Shown piece after piece: positions 61,619 through 64,000 of a DNA stretch of 64,000 bases. Both the position numbers and the translations under genes were made by a program. Origin of the DNA: Lacrimispora amygdalina (lineage in GTDB: Bacteria > Bacillota > Clostridia > Lachnospirales > Lachnospiraceae); contig NZ_QOHO01000011.1 of assembly GCF_003432035.1 (NCBI RefSeq), positions 1 to 64,000 on the forward strand. The letters run 5' to 3'. The first letter of the stretch is position 1. The number at the start of each line of letters is the position of its first letter. The notes under the pieces were generated by a model. It saw nothing but the letters and a program-made list of their open reading frames with translations, was not told the DNA's origin and ran no database searches.

Positions 61619-62606
61619 TTGTTTCTCCTGGTTGAGAGGTATATATTTTTCGTACGATTTCATCAATTTCTGGTTTTTTTATTGTAATATCCGTAACCTC
61701 AAAGAGTTCCGAAATGCGGCTTAACAAAACGTTCATGGAAACGAGTCTGGGATTTATGATGTAGGTATGGCAGAGAGGAAGTTCTTTTATAAGCTCTACA
61801 CCATCTAAGCATAACGGTTCTTTGCAGCACCGGAAGGTGACCTCTGCATAATACTGGTCTGCTCCCTGTGACTTAAACGAAACAACCGGCTGATCAAGCA
61901 TCAGCTTACCATGATCGATCATAATAATCCGGTCGCAGATTTCTTCTATATCAGCCATATCATGAGTTGTAAGAATTACCGTTGTCTTTTTTTCACGGTT
62001 TAACTCTCTTACAAATTTTCTTATTTTATCCTTTACCACCACATCAAGTCCGATGGTCGGTTCGTCCAGATACAGAATATCAGGATCGTGCAAAAGGGCA
62101 ATCGCCAGTTCTGCCCTCATTTTCTGTCCAAGGCTTAATTGCCGGACCGGCTTATTTAAAAAAGACTGCATCTCTAAGAGTTCCGTGAACATCTCCGTAT
62201 TTCTTTGAAACCGGACTTTTTCAGTTCCATACATTCTCCGGTACAGTTCAAAAGTGTCTTCCATGGGAAGGTCCCAGTTGAGCTGGGATCTCTGACCAAA
62301 AACAACACCGATGTGCCTTGCATTTTCTTTTCTGTTTTCCCATGGGATAATTCCTCCGGTTTTTATTGACCCGCAAGTAGGCGTAATGATTCCCGTCAGC
62401 ATTTTTATCGTCGTGGATTTCCCTGCTCCATTCGGTCCGATGTATCCAACCAGTTCCCCTTTCTCTACAGTAAACGATAAATCATCCACTGCTTTTCTGA
62501 CCTCATAGCTGCGGTTTAATAAAGAAGAAAGAGCATTTTTTAATCCCTCAGGACGTTTAAAACTCTTAAATTCTCTGGTTACATGATCAACTGTTATGTA
62601 AGACAT
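61593..62606 (-). CDS. ABC-2 exporter ATPase (COG4586 type)
   Basis: ATP-binding subunit of an exporter whose two permeases are next to it. ATG 62606 has GGAGGG 6 bases upstream; the product is 337 residues. Walker A GYIGPNGAGKSTTIKMLTG follows the family's extended start (FKSFKRPEGLKNALSSLLNRSYEVRKAV). The characteristic VFGQRSQLNWDLP loop, LSLGQKMRAELAIALLHDP (signature), ILYLDEPTIGLDVVVKD and LTTHDMADIEEICDRIIMIDHG follow. COG4586 exporters are of unknown cargo. It overlaps the AraC gene. Confidence 0.92.
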   Translation of the reverse strand: MSYITVDHVTREFKSFKRPEGLKNALSSLLNRSYEVRKAVDDLSFTVEKGELVGYIGPNGAGKSTTIKMLTGIITPTCGSIKTGGIIPWENRKENARHIGVVFGQRSQLNWDLPMEDTFELYRRMYGTEKVRFQRNTEMFTELLEMQSFLNKPVRQLSLGQKMRAELAIALLHDPDILYLDEPTIGLDVVVKDKIRKFVRELNREKKTTVILTTHDMADIEEICDRIIMIDHGKLMLDQPVVSFKSQGADQYYAEVTFRCCKEPLCLDGVELIKELPLCHTYIINPRLVSMNVLLSRISELFEVTDITIKKPEIDEIVRKIYTSQPGETSGQLLYSK

Positions 62607-62626
62607 AATTTCCCTCCGCTCTTGAT

Positions 62627-63421
62627 TTACGATCCAGTACTCTGGTATGCATGAAGCCCCTTTTGCCAAAAGCTGTAGGCAGTAAAGAAAACAAAAGCTC
62701 CCACAAAAGGTGTGAGAAACAAAAATAACGGTGACAGCATTCCCTCCTGTCTGTTAATAAAAAACTGGACAGGATAAAAATTAATAAATCCATAAGGCAG
62801 TAGAAATGTCAGCAAAAAACGGATGCCGCTATGATAAATCGTAAGAGGATATTGAAGAAAGCAGGTCAAATTCTTGTAAAAAAGCCGATACAGGCCATCG
62901 CTTTTCAGGAACCAGAAAGCAGGTACTGTTGTTACCATAAATCCGGCAGCCTGTATTAACGCAGCGCCGGTTATATCAAGGATCAGCCATACTATCTGAT
63001 TAAATGACAGAGAGATTCCCAGTTTGTGCAGGCTGATTCCTATTATTGCCCCTGCTATCACATAATTGCTGGTATATCCTGCGCTTACTTTCGTACAGAT
63101 CAGATAAATAAGAGGATTCACCGGCTTTGTTAAAATTTCGTCAAGCTCTCCGCTGCGAATCAGCGTGGGCAGCTTGCCAAAACCTCCCATAAAAAATGTA
63201 CCCGCTATGGAATAAGAGAGAACGTCAAAGGCGTATAAAAGAAGAATCTCATATAATCCCCATCCCGCCACAGGTCCCACTTTTTTAAGCAGAATGACAA
63301 GCAGGATAAAACCGGAAGACCAGCCCAGTATTTTAGCAGTCAGCCGCATAAAATACTGGCCCCTGTATTCCAGCTGTGTCAGAAAAGCAACTTTAGCAAA
63401 TGCTCCATACAGACCAAACAT
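62627..63421 (-). CDS. ABC-2 type exporter permease (COG3694 type)
   Basis: A 264-residue membrane subunit with about six helices; the conserved block IRSGELDEILTKPVNPLIYLICTKVS marks the family (DUF990-type). Basic residues surround the first helix. Its stop is 20 bases before the ATPase start, and it follows the sister permease by 6 bases. Works with the ATPase and the second permease as an exporter. Confidence 0.9.
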   Translation of the reverse strand: MFGLYGAFAKVAFLTQLEYRGQYFMRLTAKILGWSSGFILLVILLKKVGPVAGWGLYEILLLYAFDVLSYSIAGTFFMGGFGKLPTLIRSGELDEILTKPVNPLIYLICTKVSAGYTSNYVIAGAIIGISLHKLGISLSFNQIVWLILDITGAALIQAAGFMVTTVPAFWFLKSDGLYRLFYKNLTCFLQYPLTIYHSGIRFLLTFLLPYGFINFYPVQFFINRQEGMLSPLFLFLTPFVGAFVFFTAYSFWQKGLHAYQSTGS

Positions 63422-63427
63422 AATCTT

Positions 63428-64000
63428 TCAACCTCCCTGTATTTCTATACCGCTTTGAATCCGCTTCCATATCAGCCGCTCTGCCATAAAAAGTATGAGA
63501 ACCCAGAAAAACTGAATGAGCAATATTTTCTGCCACTGGTCTGCTTCCTGCATTCCAAGCCATATGGCAACCGGCTTATATGCTACATAGGAAAAGGGAA
63601 GGAACTCACAAAATGACTTCAGCCAGTCAGGATAAAACCAGAGAGGAATATCGATTCCGGAAAAAAGAAGAAACAATGCATCTGCCGTCATGCGTGTATA
63701 GGTACCATCTTTCATCCAGAAGACCAGTAATCCTATGGTATATTGGATCGAAAACATAATTAAAATCCCAAAAGACAGACTGATAAAGAAAATCAAAACA
63801 GTCCCAGGACCCGGGACAGGCAGTTTCCATAGAAAAAATGACACTGCAGCAATGAAGATCCCTTCAAACAAAACATGATACAAATTCTCTCCTAACTGTC
63901 CAAAGAAGTAATACCATTTTAGAGAAATGGGGCGGATAAAATCAATCGCAATCATTCCTGTCCGAAAACGATCCGCCAGTTCCTCGGCTATCTGGGAACG
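63428..64000 (-). CDS. ABC-2 type exporter permease (COG4587 type), partial at window edge
   Basis: The C-terminal 190 or so residues of the sister permease; its start lies beyond the right edge. The frame is open to base 64000: SQIAEELADRFRTG leads into MIAIDFIRPISLKWYYFFGQ, so the ATG at 63955 is internal and not the true start. Four or more helices are visible, and LLFSGIDIPLWFYPDWL is the family's characteristic extracellular loop. Pairs with the COG3694 permease. Confidence 0.9.
   Translation of the reverse strand, partial: RSQIAEELADRFRTGMIAIDFIRPISLKWYYFFGQLGENLYHVLFEGIFIAAVSFFLWKLPVPGPGTVLIFFISLSFGILIMFSIQYTIGLLVFWMKDGTYTRMTADALFLLFSGIDIPLWFYPDWLKSFCEFLPFSYVAYKPVAIWLGMQEADQWQKILLIQFFWVLILFMAERLIWKRIQSGIEIQGG

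Noticed and set aside
1-64000. tRNA, rRNA, CRISPR arrays, insertion sequences or prophage genes
   Set aside because: Looked for tRNA-like cloverleaf ends, regularly spaced repeats, transposase and integrase motifs; none seen. The only repeats are the short ones listed.

Overview
The window looks like the chromosome of a spore-forming, low-GC Firmicute of class Clostridia, most likely a Lachnospiraceae member (Clostridium cluster XIVa; the Lacrimispora/Hungatella/Enterocloster neighbourhood is my best guess, not proven). The reasons are sporulation genes (yqfC, yqfD, spoIVA, a BofC-type protein), a glmS ribozyme, a clostridial order of mre, min, rod and pbp genes, sigma-A promoters with 16-18 base spacers, and strong GGAGG ribosome sites. 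Nearly every gene lies on the minus strand. The only intact plus-strand gene is glmS. I see no tRNA, rRNA, CRISPR array, transposase or phage gene.

Left end (1-3 kb): sparse and decayed. It holds an orphan 190-residue protein, a thiE/tenI-like pseudogene with several frameshifts, an Rrf2-family regulator with an in-frame stop and a lost N-terminal segment, and a DUF4489-like protein. From 3 kb on the sequence is dense housekeeping: an LCP cell-wall ligase; an HAD phosphatase joined to a ugp-type glycerophosphodiester uptake operon (ugpC-A-E-B-Q); glmS behind a consensus promoter and a glmS self-cleaving ribozyme; a cytidylate-kinase-like protein; and lspA-rluD behind aroB. Two perfect 51-base repeats sit directly upstream of aroB.

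16.8-29.8 kb is a cell-shape and division block: hlyD-like/ylmE/sepF, a lone small P-loop gene, then radC-mreC-mreD-PBP2-minC-minD-minE-rodA-mgsA-dac. Elongation, septum placement and peptidoglycan trimming are therefore probably read together. 29.9-38.2 kb carries miaB-mutS-mutL-miaA (mismatch repair plus tRNA A37 modification) and a methionine gamma-lyase-like gene.

38.3-40.1 kb is an ABC-F antibiotic-resistance gene. Its 5' leader has a consensus promoter, a three-codon ORF with a strong ribosome site, and successive terminator-like hairpins whose arms can re-pair, the layout of ribosome-mediated attenuation. This is the most interesting regulatory object in the window. It is followed by the proline operon proB-DUF896-5-FTHF cyclo-ligase-proA and two flavoproteins.

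46-64 kb has a BofC-like gene, a yqfC-yqfD-phoH-ybeY-DUF3048-flippase operon, rpsU, a 49-residue membrane protein placed before alaS, an LprI-like protein, a beta-CASP nuclease with RNase HI, spoIVA, and an ABC-2 exporter (ATPase plus two permeases, the last cut by the window edge) followed by an AraC/degenerate-GGDEF regulator. yqfC and spoIVA share the same sigma-E-like -10 sequence.
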